From NCBI GenBank assembly GCA_026874595.1, contig CM049316.1:25691839-25755838 (forward strand): a DNA stretch of 64,000 nt, in the 5' to 3' direction. This DNA is from Sipunculus nudus (taxonomy: Eukaryota; Annelida; Sipuncula; Golfingiida; Sipunculidae). A program made the translations under genes and the position numbers. Below, piece by piece: positions 47,437-58,295 of this stretch (position 1 is the stretch's first letter; every line of letters begins with the position of its first letter). A model generated the notes under the pieces. It was not told the DNA's origin. It made no database searches and saw nothing but the letters and a program-made list of their open reading frames with translations.

Positions 47437-50215
47437 CTGAAAAGAAGTGATCATGTTATAAATTATGCATGAGTCAAAATTATTATACCTCACAATTAAA
47501 TATGCAGTATAATCATATATTAAAAACTAGTGCACCGGAAATATTGAACAAATCAAAGAAAAACTAGAAAATTTGGATTTGCAACCCAATTCATTAAGCT
47601 CCCCGTGAAGCACAAAAATAATTTCTGCAAATATAGGTCAAGGTAAACCAAAAAGTACTCACTTCGGGTGAGTCATAAGTCAATGCCTTTCACAAAATTA
47701 GAATAAACTCATATTAAACCCTTGGTGCTATTGTGCTGACAAACAAATAATGCCCACTGCCTACTGTGACTTAAATCAACTGATTAATAATGCATGGTTT
47801 GATATAATTCTGATGAATAATAAATGATTTCAGAAAAATGAAATTAGTATGATGCAATATTGATATACAAGAATATTTGACAGTATGCCTAAAATCATTT
47901 TTCCATGATATTGAGTAATTGGGAGAGTAGTTAGTGCCTTCCACTAAGAAATCAGATCAAAACCCTTGGTGCTATCTTGCTAACATCCAACTGATGCCCA
48001 AAGTCTATGCTGACTAAAGTATAGATGGGACTTATGTTTATTTATTTTATGCTTTGACAGTGTCTGGTCTGACATAAACTTGTGTGGGCATAATGGACAT
48101 GTAAACAGGGGCTCAATCTCAAAGCTTGCTGAATACCTGCCAACCTTCTTCCTTGAGAACTCGTTACCAATTTCTGAAGCCCAATCTCTGGAAATATCTT
48201 GTGAACTTCCTCCGCAGTCAAACTTGCAAGGGCTTCTCCATCAATGTAGTTTTCTGAAATGCAGAGCACACATTCACATTTGTATCACTGTCTAACACTG
48301 TCCGAATTGTTGTACATACACAGGCGTGGGGGGGGGGGGGAATCGAGACCCCCCTGCTCTCAACCACCAAACTTTTTTAGACAAATTTTATGCATGACAT
48401 GTAAATAAGCACCCAATGACACCAGTTGACCCCCCCCCCCCTCCCCAAAAAAAAAATCCTGAATATGTGCCTGATACATGTCCTTGGACCATAAACCTCA
48501 AGCTGGAATGAACTATAAGAGTAACTGTGGATTTTAATAAGCATGCCTTTACTACCATGAAACCTATTCCTTAAAACTTTTTCAGTAATTGTTAAAGCTT
48601 ACAGGAATTCCTTGTAAATATATAAATTTCCTACACAAGTATTTATTCACTCACAAACTGGGAATGTGCAGCAGCACCAATCTCACTGTTTACCTTTATA
48701 CCAGTAATGATGTCAGTGTAGACCAAAATATCCCTTAATAGATCCACATAATGAAAACTGTCACTTCCAAAAAAGAACATTTATATGCGAGGAGTGAACA
48801 ATTTGACATCTGCTAAAAAATCTGACACTGTGTGAAAATTTGGGTTACCAGTAGATCATATCAATCACTCATATTGGAAAATAATATAAAATTCAATAAA
48901 TGATTATTTGTTCGCTTCAATGGTGATAAGGGTTTGCAGATTTTACTCGTCATCTGGGTACAACCTGGGTTTAACCCAGGTTGGGTAAAATAGGTTTTAC
49001 CCAGGTTTTTTCCGGGTTTTACACAGGCTTTCTTTTCAGTCCCACATTTTCTCTAGTTTTAAACATAAAGTTTATGTAAAAATTTCACAATTTTAACATT
49101 TTTATTCTATACAATTGAATATAGTAATAATTCAGTGCATCATGCTTGCAGTACCTTAAGAGTGATCAGATATCAGCTGTCGCTTTGAAAGAGTCATACA
49201 AACCATATGAAGGCAAAATGACTTGTTTATATATTAGTGCTGTGCCCTGCATTGCCCAACATAAGATCATGTGTGAGTAGTTAATGGCATCTTAATTCCT
49301 TGTTATGTCAATTAGTGATGTGCTCAGCACATTGTGTGTGTATATCCTAATATGAGTTCAATTCTGAGAGGTACATGACTCTGAGCGAGCCTGTTGATTA
49401 GCCAGGTGCACTGTATAGCCAAATATGACTTTCAGTGTGACTGAAAAAAGGCTGCTTCTTGCTGGGGTGGTTTCTATGGATCATGACTGCTTACCAACCA
49501 GATAGTAACTAAGGTGTGATCCTCATGTATGATTAAAGCGAATAAATGTGAAAAACCTGGATAATTCACTGGGTAAAACCTGGGTAAAATACCTTTTACT
49601 TGGGGTTTACCTGCTTGGTTAGTTAAAATAGGTTCAAACCCTGATGGTGACGCTAACCTGGTAAAGATCCTGGGCTTACGTTTTCATTTGTAATATTTGC
49701 AAAGCTCTGGTTTATTGGACTTGCTGTCATATGCCCATATTGAATTTGTTTTATTTTTGCAGGACACCACATATTATAAACATGTTAATATAAACAAAAC
49801 AAGCAGCCCGTGTGTGGTGATATCCGGCATATCTTCTGGCATTTTCTTATATAAGCTTCATAGGATGACCTTTAGCTTATACAGGACAGATGGGACTGAG
49901 CAAACTGTAAAGGGGTTTCCAGACCACAAAGTGATACAAATGGGAATACAGTTAGGGGGAGGGCACTCATTGATAATCATGCAGACTTCTCAAAGCATTA
50001 AGACTTTTAGTTTTCATTTTGGGTTAGTAAGTCACACAAATCTCTTTCTGCAGAAGAGATTCAGAAATAATACAAAGTTTCAAACTTAAAATAAGTAAGA
50101 TCATTTCATAACCTTCAATAATGGTTTATGATAATGAATGTTTATATAACAACTTTCACCTGAGGATCAGGTCTCATCCGGTCTGTAGCGAATGTAATGT
50201 TATTTTTCTTCATTG

Positions 50216-50263
<48 letters not shown>

Positions 50264-50932
50264 ATACATATATATAAAACAATAAAGAAAACAACACCTT
50301 AAATTCACTACAGACTGTTTCATTGGATGAGACCTGATCCTCAGGTGAATATATATATATATATATATACTGTTAACTATAGATACAATCAGTTTCTTAT
50401 TACTTTTAATTTTAATATATGAAAGCTAAATTTATTATTTATTACAATTTCTACATCATAGACGGTAAATGACCAAACTTCGGATAAAACGGGATGACTT
50501 AAAATCTGTTTTATCCGATCTGGATTAAACCTCTGGATTAAACTGGCTGTGGATTAAACTACTAACCCTGGACATCACTTTAGCTCAGATGACTTATAGT
50601 CAGCTGAGCTAAAAGTAAAAGGCGGGGGGGGGGGGGTTCACATTTAAATAATAAATTAAAAAATATAAATTATATTTAATTTATATGAAAACTGTTTTAT
50701 TTACTAGGACAGTGACGCCAAATAAAACTAAATTTATTTGTTTATTGAGGTTGAGCTCTTTAATTATGCTGAAATCTAGTCAGCTCGTTTAACAATTTAA
50801 TTGAAACTTACCAGCAAAGCGCTTGGCCACAACTTCATGAGGAAATTTCTCTCTCGCATGTGCCTGAACATCTTCCAGGGAGGAGTTTTTGTTTACTGCC
50901 CGAGGATGTCCTGTTTCTGGTGGCTCGGACAT
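47293..50932 (-). CDS. SAM-domain protein gene (partial model, at least three exons)
   Basis: Exon 1 starts at ATG 50932 and ends at 50812 before GTAAGT. Exon 2 (48253-48137) follows ATTTCAG and precedes GTATTC. Joined in phase they encode about 79 residues: MSEPPETGHPRAV, then SSLEDVQAHAREKFPHEVV and ENYIDGEALASLTAEEVHKI with FPEIGL. This is a sterile alpha motif signature (VxxWL-like start, FxxxxIDGxALxxLTxEExxxxFPxIG), most like the short SAM proteins of the SAMD3-like type abundant in aquatic animals. SAM domains mediate protein or RNA contacts. A further exon (47436-47293: EDITDSSFKTSEEAEPF...) is preceded by TTCTTTTCAG and ends in a stop, but its frame does not follow exon 2 directly, so at least one exon between is missing from the model. 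The gene lies between transposon-like termini. Confidence 0.6.
48137..48253 (-). CDS. SAM-domain gene exon 2
   Basis: Acceptor CTGCATTTCAG, donor GTATTCAGC. Encodes ENYIDGEALASLTAEEVHKI, FPEIGLQKLV and SSQGRRLA, the second half of the SAM fold. The phase matches exon 1 exactly. Confidence 0.7.
48928..49643. mobile_element. hAT-type MITE (716 bp) in intron 1 of the SAM gene
   Basis: The ends AAGGGTTTG (48928) and CAAACCCTG (ending 49643) are inverted repeats, flanked by the 8-bp duplication ATGGTGAT (48920-48927) / ATGGTGAC (49644-49651), one mismatch. Subterminal blocks contain repeated CTGGGT/ACCCAGG/TTTTACC words at both ends. No protein-coding frame. It is nested inside the 45503-51287 element. 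Confidence 0.8.
50155..50200 (+). ncRNA. Hammerhead-ribozyme-like motif, broken copy
   Basis: Plus-strand CACCTGAGGATCAGGTCTC matches the 5' half of the motif at 50303-50350 read on the other strand, but about 9 nt including the GAAAC core are deleted, leaving GGTCTGTAGCGAAT. It forms an inverted pair with that motif around a (TA)n tract and cannot be active. Confidence 0.5.
50215..50278. repeat. (TA)n-rich microsatellite between inverted hammerhead motifs
   Basis: TA and TATACA repeats forming the loop of an inverted repeat about 200 bp long. Confidence 0.9.
50303..50350 (-). ncRNA. Hammerhead-ribozyme-like motif
   Basis: Minus strand, 48 nt: stem I ATTCAC, core CTGAGGA (CUGANGA), a degraded stem II, core GAA, stem III ACA/TGT, then the GUA cleavage triplet followed by GTGAAT, which pairs perfectly with the 5' ATTCAC. 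All invariant core bases are present in the right order. Stem II has only two good pairs, so activity is doubtful. Such motifs occur in Penelope-like elements and retrozymes of animals. Confidence 0.6.
50481..50517. repeat. Hairpin with 12-bp arms
   Basis: CGGATAAAACGG and CTGTTTTATCCG are inverted with one mismatch around a 13-nt loop. GGATTAAAC words follow three times to about 50560. Confidence 0.6.
50812..50932 (-). CDS. SAM-domain gene exon 1
   Basis: ATG at 50932 with 40 codons plus one base, ending TTTGCTG before GTAAGT. Encodes the start of the SAM domain. The upstream 150 bp run straight into the right subterminal repeats. Confidence 0.65.
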
Positions 50933-51094
50933 ACTTGTACCGTCGTATGTCTTCTTTAATTTCACGTTTTCAGGTCCCTAAACTTATTGACCGGGGACGC
51001 TCCCGCGCGTTCCGTTAGCTATTTCCGGTGTATAAAACAACGGAATATTTCGCCTGCTTTATCATAATTGTTTACCAGTTATTCCATACCAGCT

Positions 51095-51287
51095 GCTTCG
51101 TGAAACATGAGACATGACTCAAACATGCATATTAAACATGTATCGAAAAGAAGGATGTTTCAAACTAGAAAGTCTGTCAGATATTTAATATTACATGTTT
51201 CAAAACATGTTTAATTTGAATACATGTTTTCTAATGAAACATGTACCATCATTTTGAAACATCATGTGAAACGTCATTTTTACAGTG
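51095..51287. repeat. Right subterminal repeat block (CATGTTTC/GAAACATG)
   Basis: Repeated GAAACATG, AAACATG and ATGTTTC words in both orientations, ending TTTTTACAGTG at 51287. It mirrors the block at 45503-45965. Confidence 0.7.
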
Positions 51288-51289
51288 TA

Positions 51290-51435
51290 CTCGACTTCTG
51301 AGCTACCGATCATCCCTAAACTTCTACTCGTATTTAATTTGTAACATTTTATATGAAACCAGCAAATAAAGTCACCTAATATGTTATTACCATGTGTATT
51401 CATTAGTAGTCATTTCTCATATATAGATATAGACA

Positions 51436-51489
<54 letters not shown>

Positions 51490-54340
51490 AGTGTTTTTAG
51501 TGAACTATGAATTGTTAATTTAATTTAATTCAAAGAATCGAAAATCACTTTAACTGAATATAGAGCTCATTCAATCTTTTAATATTTCGTTTATTACTAT
51601 AAGATTTAAATATTATCTATTCATATCACAAGAATTCTGCTGTAATATTATATGTTAGTAAAATAAATATAAATATATCCAGAAAACCACTGTGGACTAA
51701 ATAGAATTGGACAAAAAAAGGCGAAACACCTTCTTTGTGCAATCAATTTAGATATCTAACCTTTCCAGAAAAGTTTATCAAACGGATTAAAAACTTTACC
51801 GACATTACTTTCATTAAATAACAATTTCTTTAAATTCAGTTTTACTCAAAGAAGGTTTTATAAATAGTCTACAACATCATAAATGGAAAAAGTGTATGGT
51901 ATGTCTTTTACTTAGTTAAAAAAAGTAATTTAGTTTCCAAATAAAATATGCTCAGTATCTATATGCATCAGACTGCCTTATATCTCCGCCAGTTAGGTAT
52001 TGTTTTCATCCGTGACTGTTTTTCTGTTTGCGTATTAACAGGATTTCTAAACAATTACAGAACCGATTCTTTGACATTTTAAAGTTTTTTTGGTTGAGGT
52101 AATCGCCTACATTTTTAACATTTGCTCAAAATAAGCACTATGCACATTTGCACAATCCCATTCAGGTTTCTGACTGTGTGACGGGGGCGTACACGTGGTA
52201 ATCCTGGCGTCAACCTGGAGACATCCCCATTACTAAGTCATGACACCGAGGAACCCCCGAAAGGGGGTTAGTGAAACGCGAATGTCGAGCACAGTCCGCT
52301 CACGGTGGGTGAGGACCGACCGTGAAAAATCCCATCGCTCCTCGGCTGCTAGTTTACTCATGTTCTTCGGGTTTGGAAACCTGTGCTCTACAACTAGACC
52401 ACAGAAGCCGGTGATTTCCTTGAATATTTGAAAGAGTGGAATATAACCAGAGAAGACCATATTAAACTCTAGAACAGATCCTGATTAGGGGTGGATGGAT
52501 GAATCATTCTTCATTGGCTGAGGTGTGCCAACTAGTCAGCGTAAGTGCTATGATACGAAAACGTAAAAGTAAAATGTATAAAAAGTTTTGGCACCTTAAT
52601 TGGCACGCCAGTTAGTCGCATGTGATGTCTTGTTAGAGTCAATCTGTCTTTCTTGACGGTTTTATTGCTCATCCTGGACATATTAATGACAGTTACCTGG
52701 GCAACCAACAGCACACCTGTGTTTCTTTTCAAAATTCCCTGCACATCAGGTGTTTCCACTGATTACATCGCCACAAAGAGGTCTCTGACATTTAACGAAG
52801 CACTCATGTTTCATGACTTTCCGAGTTGTCGCCATTGTGTACAATTTAGAAGCTTAATGGTGACATGTCTAATACATATTTGATATACGTACATATACAG
52901 CACGCGAGTCTTTTGGCATTTAAACACAGAAATTTCATCAGAGGTATGCAATTGAGTAAAAGTATCTTAACATGCAAAGGTGTATATTATTAATTATAGA
53001 AATGTTGAAACCTTTAATAACCTATTATTTTCCGTTACTTTCGGTTTTCAGTTGTTTTCTCTTCCTTAAATTAATCCTGTTCTCGTAAATAAATCACAGA
53101 AAAGTCAGCGTACCAATGATCTGATCATCATAACCTCTTATATACGAAGAATTATCCTTGAAGAATTCTGTTAGACGTTTTTTGCGTGTTAGTTTGTTTA
53201 GACTATTGTGATACACGGTGTCCATATAAATTTTTGTCTAAACGAGAGCTCTTCTTTTTCATCACAGATCTCACTCTTACAAACATACATCTTAAGGGGC
53301 ATTTAGAGCTTTTTCTGTCAGCCATATTTACAGCCATATTTATTCCATATTGGACAATATTCGGGTATTAAGCGAATTTTAAAGCACTGAAAACGATCTT
53401 ATCTTAATACGTACGAGCCTCCGCGATGATTTTTCTTGTTCTACCTGTAACAATAGACACTCTAAATACCGGTGCATGTTTATTGATTCATTTTGCAAAG
53501 CTATATTTTTCTAGAGCAATTTACATTCACGAAGTAACAATCATATTTTTGCAGCTTTGTATGAAAAGGGTATACATATTTGTTGAAAAAAGGTAAACAG
53601 ATTTACTTAAATCTTTTAACATAAGCATTAATCCATCTAGCACAATTTCATGTTCCGCAGGAATACTGTGTTTTAATCTTCCGCACGTTACTTATACCTT
53701 TTAAGGGATATCTACTATTCTGACGTCAATAAATATTCAAAATTACAAAGACTACTCTTTATATGACATATGTCTCCGAGTGAAAAAAAAGCCTCGAAAG
53801 TGCTAGCGATAGTATATATAAATTATTTTTTTTTAAGTGAACAATATATTTTGCTCTTTGGATTCAATAGAGAAACGAAAATGGTTACAAAAGCATTCCA
53901 TTTCGTATATAACTTTAAGGATATACTAAAAAGAAAAACAGAAAAGAATGTGACCAGTGACATCATAGTAGAAATGCACTCATACGTATAGGTATACTGT
54001 TTCCGGTTATATTGATGCCTCACGTCGCCCCAGCGACCGTCAGAGTTGTTGATTTATAGTTAACTTGGTCATAAGAGATCTTCGTCATCTATATTAGTTT
54101 CGTTGGACTTGGTCAGGCTGATCTCTGAAAGCTGGAAACTTTTGATAGCTCTAATGAACGATGCACATGGTGGTTGATGATGGCTACAGTGTGCTCTCTC
54201 AAGACGAACTTTGTATGTATCATTCATATCGTATTCATTTAATGCCAAGGCTGCTTGGCAATCCTAAAGCTGCGTTTAGGGGCGCGCGGAATACGGTAGC
54301 GGTTTGTGAAAATAAAAATCTTTTCGCTCTAGTTATTTTA
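51290..54340. other. Non-genic stretch
   Basis: AT-rich sequence with a (TA)n run at 51437-51484. On the minus strand at 52400-52350 there is a tRNA-like start (GGCTTCTGTGGTCTAGTTG), possibly a SINE head. A hammerhead-like relic lies at 52238-52292. No gene is supported; short frames such as 53770-53991 lack recognisable domains. Confidence 0.45.
52238..52292 (+). other. Possible degenerate hammerhead-like hairpin
   Basis: CCGAGGA (one change from CUGAGGA) is followed by a strong stem ACCCCC/GGGGGT with a GAAA loop, then TAGTGAAACGCG and TGTCG. GACA before and TGTC after could pair. Extra bases between the stem and GAAAC depart from the consensus, so this is only a relic or a chance likeness. 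Confidence 0.3.
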
Positions 54341-54351
54341 TCATAAAGCGT

Positions 54352-54620
54352 TTACCGGGCCCGCGGTATGCGGCATGCGGCATGAGACACGCGGGTAGAA
54401 TGGAATTCTCAGGGGAGAAATGGATACGCATACCGCGCGCGCTGTACCGCCCATTGGCTCTGGTTACCATATGCATGAACTACAGATGCAGGGCGACCTG
54501 GCGGGATTTGACATTATAGGGCCCATATCGCAGTGTTTTACCGCCCGCCCGCCATTTTACATCGCATTCCGCATACCGCGTCCTGCTACAGCACTCCCGC
54601 ATATCGCATACTGCGCGTCT
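54352..54620. repeat. Repeat rich in GCGGTATGCGG words
   Basis: CGCGGTATGCGGCATGCGG near the left end (54361 onward) is mirrored by CGCATTCCGCATACCGCG at about 54562-54580 and by GCATATCGCATACTGCGCG beyond. The inverted words suggest subterminal repeats of a non-autonomous DNA transposon. The 117-residue frame 54420-54773 runs through this and looks spurious. Confidence 0.45.
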
Positions 54621-54769
54621 GGTACTCGCAGCTTACGTTTGCATTTCTCAAGGATATATGTCCGTGGTCAGTTGGTGCTGTTGTCTTTTGACTGCTGGCG
54701 AAAGTGTCCTAACGATATGAATGGCTCGTCATTATTAAACCCTCTGTCATTATTGATCGGTGCACGAAC

Positions 54770-55012
54770 TTAAAATTGGGGGCGCTAAGAAAAGGGGAGT
54801 CTCGAAAAATCGTTGCTCAACATCCTTTTACAATCGAACAAATGTTCAAGGGAATGTTAGTAGGCTTATACATAACTCTGGCTGAAGTATACAAAAAACT
54901 ACAAAATTTGGCGCTGCATTTGGAAACAAAGCGAAAAAAAATAAATTTTCCAAACTTTTTGGTCGAAAAAGTTGGGCGAGCACCTCATGCGCCCCCTTTA
55001 AATCCGCCCCTG
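54770..55012. mobile_element. Fragment of a CCGCCCCTG-ended DNA transposon
   Basis: Ends AATCCGCCCCTG at 55012, resembling the ATTGACGCCCCTG terminus of the hAT element at 9938. The left side begins near AAAATTGGGGGCGC without a matching terminal repeat or target duplication, so it is truncated. Confidence 0.4.
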
Positions 55013-55118
55013 CCGTGGTCTTAGGTTGTTTTAAGATATTAGACCGAATTTCTGAGATTTTGTTATAATTTAAAACTATTTATTTCGCATGAATTATACA
55101 TGTACTTATTAATTGCTC

Positions 55119-55306
55119 GAGGCACTCTCCATGGCTCAGATGACGGCGTTCAGTAGTCTGTAGAAATGGAGGAAATCGGCGAGCCCGAAGAAAACCATCG
55201 GTCTGGGATCGGCAAATACAACCCACTCTCATAGCCAGGCCGGGCATCGAAACCGGTCCCCAGCAAAGAGAACCGAGCGTTTTATCACTCGACTGTGCAG
55301 GCCCCT
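55119..55306 (-). mobile_element. tRNA-derived SINE, copy 2
   Basis: On the minus strand begins GGGGCCTGCACAGTCGAGTG (A-box-like AGTCGAGTGATAA) with a diverged B-box GGTTTCGATGCCC, then the shared body ending GCCATGGAGAGTGCC. Body and ends match the copy at 33803-33983. Confidence 0.7.
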
Positions 55307-56110
55307 GAGATTTGTTAATTTTTTCCCTTTGAGGCTCTGGATCCTTCGGTTTCGTAGTCCTTTAATACTAGGCTTCTTCCTACACTTGCTTTACAACAGT
55401 TTTATGGGCAGCTTTCAATTCTAATTCATTGGAACAACTATTGTTATGTCACCACAAAGTCATAGCCGTGATTCTGTCTGCTAATTAAAAAAGCATCTAA
55501 TTAAGCTTCAACTAGTTAATCTAGCATCTAATTCAAATTCCATAATTACAATGTTCTTCCACAGATGTTTTATGTTCTAGCGCTTTAGACACAGGCAAAA
55601 TCGTGGTAAAGAAGAAATTAATATTATTATTATTATCATAATTAATCAGAGACTTTGACAAGAAAAATTGAAAGATAAAAATGAATATAAAGGTTAGACC
55701 ATCCTAGCTGGATGGTTGATAGCGGAGACATTTAATCAATCTATGTTTTGTAAAGGCAATTTAATCAGAGGCCGGTTTTATTTATATACTTTGGTTCGCG
55801 AGTTTGATTAAACCATTCTTTTCTTCAAGTATATAACAAAGGAGGCTGTTCTTATACAGTGTACCGCCAAAACATGTCCAACCTCGGTATTTATAACAAC
55901 AAATAAGCGTTCATCATAACAGTAATTTACCCTACTGGACCCGTTGAAAATAACAAAGACAAAATGCGTAGGTTATATATGAACATCAAACAATGGAGAT
56001 AAACAACGCACAAATACTTTTTTTTCGCTGTCGTAAGTTACATTGGAACCTGATTCAGCAAACTTCAGAAGTTCGTGTGTGATTAATTTGACATTTTTTA
56101 TGCTGGATTT
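55307..56110. other. Non-genic AT-rich stretch
   Basis: No gene, RNA or repeat family with another copy in the window was recognised. Confidence 0.5.
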
Positions 56111-56149
56111 GTAGACTTGCCTGGTTTAAGGGACCTGCCTACACACTCC

Positions 56150-56309
56150 CTCCTTCAGAAGCCGCATCCTTTTTTGCGGGGTTTCAGACCAAATTTTGCG
56201 GTCTGGACCCCCTTTTCCGGACCTGGGGATCTATTTTTTAAGGTTTATGTAATAATCTCCGGGGTTGAACCCCCCCCCCCCCCATCTTTAAATTTTGTAT
56301 CCGCCCCTG
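56150..56309. mobile_element. Second fragment of a CCGCCCCTG-ended DNA transposon
   Basis: Contains a C-run at 56270-56283 and ends GTATCCGCCCCTG at 56309, the same C-rich subterminal layout as the hAT right end at 9910-9938. The left end was not found. Confidence 0.4.
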
Positions 56310-57440
56310 ACTACTGTGCACACGTATGAACAAACTTGCAGCAGGTATTATAAAATTATTAAGGCATGAACCATGAATATTGTGCGACGCTCAAAAATAC
56401 TTGCATATCAACAGGAGCGGGGTTCGATTACGCTCCCGAGGCAGCGGAAATCTTGCGCTTCTAAAGAAGCAACTGATTTTCCCGCTGCCAGCCTTGACCG
56501 TTTATGATATATTTAGACACCAGATGGCGGTTCGTTGTCCGCTGAAAACACGTGCGTATGATGTGACAAGCAGCCAACCAGATGCCAATAAACAAACACT
56601 CGACAGGCATCCTGGCTCCGCCCATAGCTGCGCTTCAAGCGCCGTTTGAAGACAGTTAACGGTCGAATTTTAATTGCTCCCTCTTCATTCTCGCATCATC
56701 GACTGATTCGATTCTGACAGTATGACTGTGTTAGCGTAGCTATGTATCTGTTGTCTGCAGAACTGAAACCAGCCAGCGAGGTGTGCACGCAGCCTTTGTT
56801 GTTACGTTTCGTTTGAATTACAGCTCACCGGCCGGGCATCCTATGTGCCAAAGGCTCTAAGCAAACCACGTCTGCGGCAATTCTCTCCAAACCTGTGGCC
56901 TGTTCAGACGGTTACCGGGACGATGAGCTGTCACTCAAAACGAAATGAAAATGATTGGCTCCGTGTATTCCTCGCTTGGCCGTGTCTTATAGCACAAGGT
57001 CTCATCTGATTGGACAAAAATACAGTGCTCCCTCTGGTGTAGCAATACAGGATACGAGGTCATAACAAACTGCGCTTACCATACAGGAAGTAGGCCTATA
57101 GTTAAAGCGCTGTGTAAAGAGCGTAGGGTTCGATCTGTTCGACAATTCAGGTCTGATTGTCTTGAAGTCGTGCACGTGTGTGGCGCGATGGAGCAATGTT
57201 TGGGAACTGGAGTTGTGACTGGGTTCGTGTCCCGGTCAGACCGCCTAAAAATGGGGCTTAATCGTATGATATAACCGATGTCTGTGTCATCAGACTTTTA
57301 CTTTTTGCCATCTTTGTCTTTCGGGCCTGTTCTTTCCTGCAGCTTTCGACGGCCCCATTGGAAGCATACAACCTGAGCATCCACAATAGGCGCTAAAAGG
57401 TTATTCGTTCTATGTTATATTTCGCCTGATGCCCATGACC
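56310..57440. other. GC-richer non-coding stretch with B-box-like words
   Basis: GGGTTCGTGTCCCGG at about 57220 and GGGGTTCGATTACGC at about 56420 look like tRNA T-arms on the plus strand and may be SINE relics. CTCF-like ACACCAGATGGCG lies at about 56514. No protein gene is supported. Confidence 0.35.
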
Positions 57441-57445
57441 AATAC

Positions 57446-58291
57446 TGTTACGGTACCTAATACCAACAGATCACGTATGCGTTATGAACATAAACTTTGT
57501 CATGGAGATGAAAAAGTCAGATTCTGTAACGCTAGGCAGCGTGAAATGTCCAGGGAAATGAATAAAGAATGTCAGTGGTTTTTTTTGTAAACAAATAACT
57601 ACAATTTATTCTTAAAACAACCCTAACATTACAATACACCAAATCAGTATAACCACACAGTATAACAGCAGTATAACAACAATTCTATACAATCACACAA
57701 TAAAATAAACAAAGTGCACAGTACCTGGATACCACTGTCACAGCGATAAGTCCTTTAAAATGTATAAGCCGGATGAAAAGTTCACACAAATTCTTTCGGA
57801 GAATAACAGTCCAATGTGAAGCTCTTGTAACAATCCCGAAAGTACACTTGAGACAGGCAGCACTAAAAAGTTAAGTGTTAATAATAGTAGAATCCCTGAA
57901 ATTACTGGATAATCAGATAGGTCCCACACACTGACTAACATGCTTCCGTATCCGCTGGAATATTCTTTCACCTCTCTCTCGGCTCTAAAACACCGCCCCC
58001 TATTTTATAACTTTTCACCTCCAGCCGAGAACCTTCCATTGCTCGAACATTCTAAAGAATCTAACACAGTGCACACGTTCAAAGAACATACCACAACAAA
58101 TAGCTTTGTGTATAAAGGGTTCAACCAATACGGATTAAACCGAGCCTGCAACATCCGGCCAGTCGGAGCCGCTACAACACGAGCTACGCGTGGCACACAT
58201 ACAAAATGCCAACAACACATGGAACATCCATGTGCACAATTAAACAATCATCTGTAAGACCGCTGCACACAATAAAAGGGCACCTGTAACA
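57446..58291. mobile_element. Solo LTR (family shared with 200-1000)
   Basis: Begins TGTTAC and ends GTAACA, perfect 6-bp inverted ends of LTR type. It is flanked by the 4-bp duplication ATAC (57442-57445 and 58292-58295). Homologous to 200-1000 across its whole length. No internal retroelement sequence is attached. Recombination between two LTRs is the usual origin of such solo copies. Confidence 0.75.
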
Positions 58292-58295
58292 ATAC

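Larger units (their letters stand above)
45503..51287 (-). mobile_element. Putative CACTA/Mirage-like DNA element carrying a SAM-domain gene
   Basis: Left end CACTCTAAAAACTGA (45503) and right end, read inward on the minus strand, CACTGTAAAAATGA (51287 down), are inverted repeats, each flanked outside by TA (45501-45502, 51288-51289). Just inside, about 450 bp on the left and 190 bp on the right are packed with CATGTTTC/GAAACATG words in both orientations, as in CACTA-group subterminal repeats. The interior holds the SAM-domain gene, a nested hAT MITE (48928-49643) and an inverted pair of hammerhead motifs. No transposase is recognised, so it would be non-autonomous or a gene-capture element. 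The short imperfect TIR and 2-bp TA leave room for chance; two separate related insertions flanking a host gene are the main alternative. Confidence 0.5.

Noticed and set aside
49697-50089. 130-residue plus-strand frame preceded by TTTTTGCAG
   Set aside because: No recognised family, lies opposite an intron of the SAM gene beside a MITE; a chance acceptor is likely.
52340-52405. tRNA-like cloverleaf start on the minus strand
   Set aside because: The T-arm with a B-box is absent, so not a tRNA gene; at most a SINE head.
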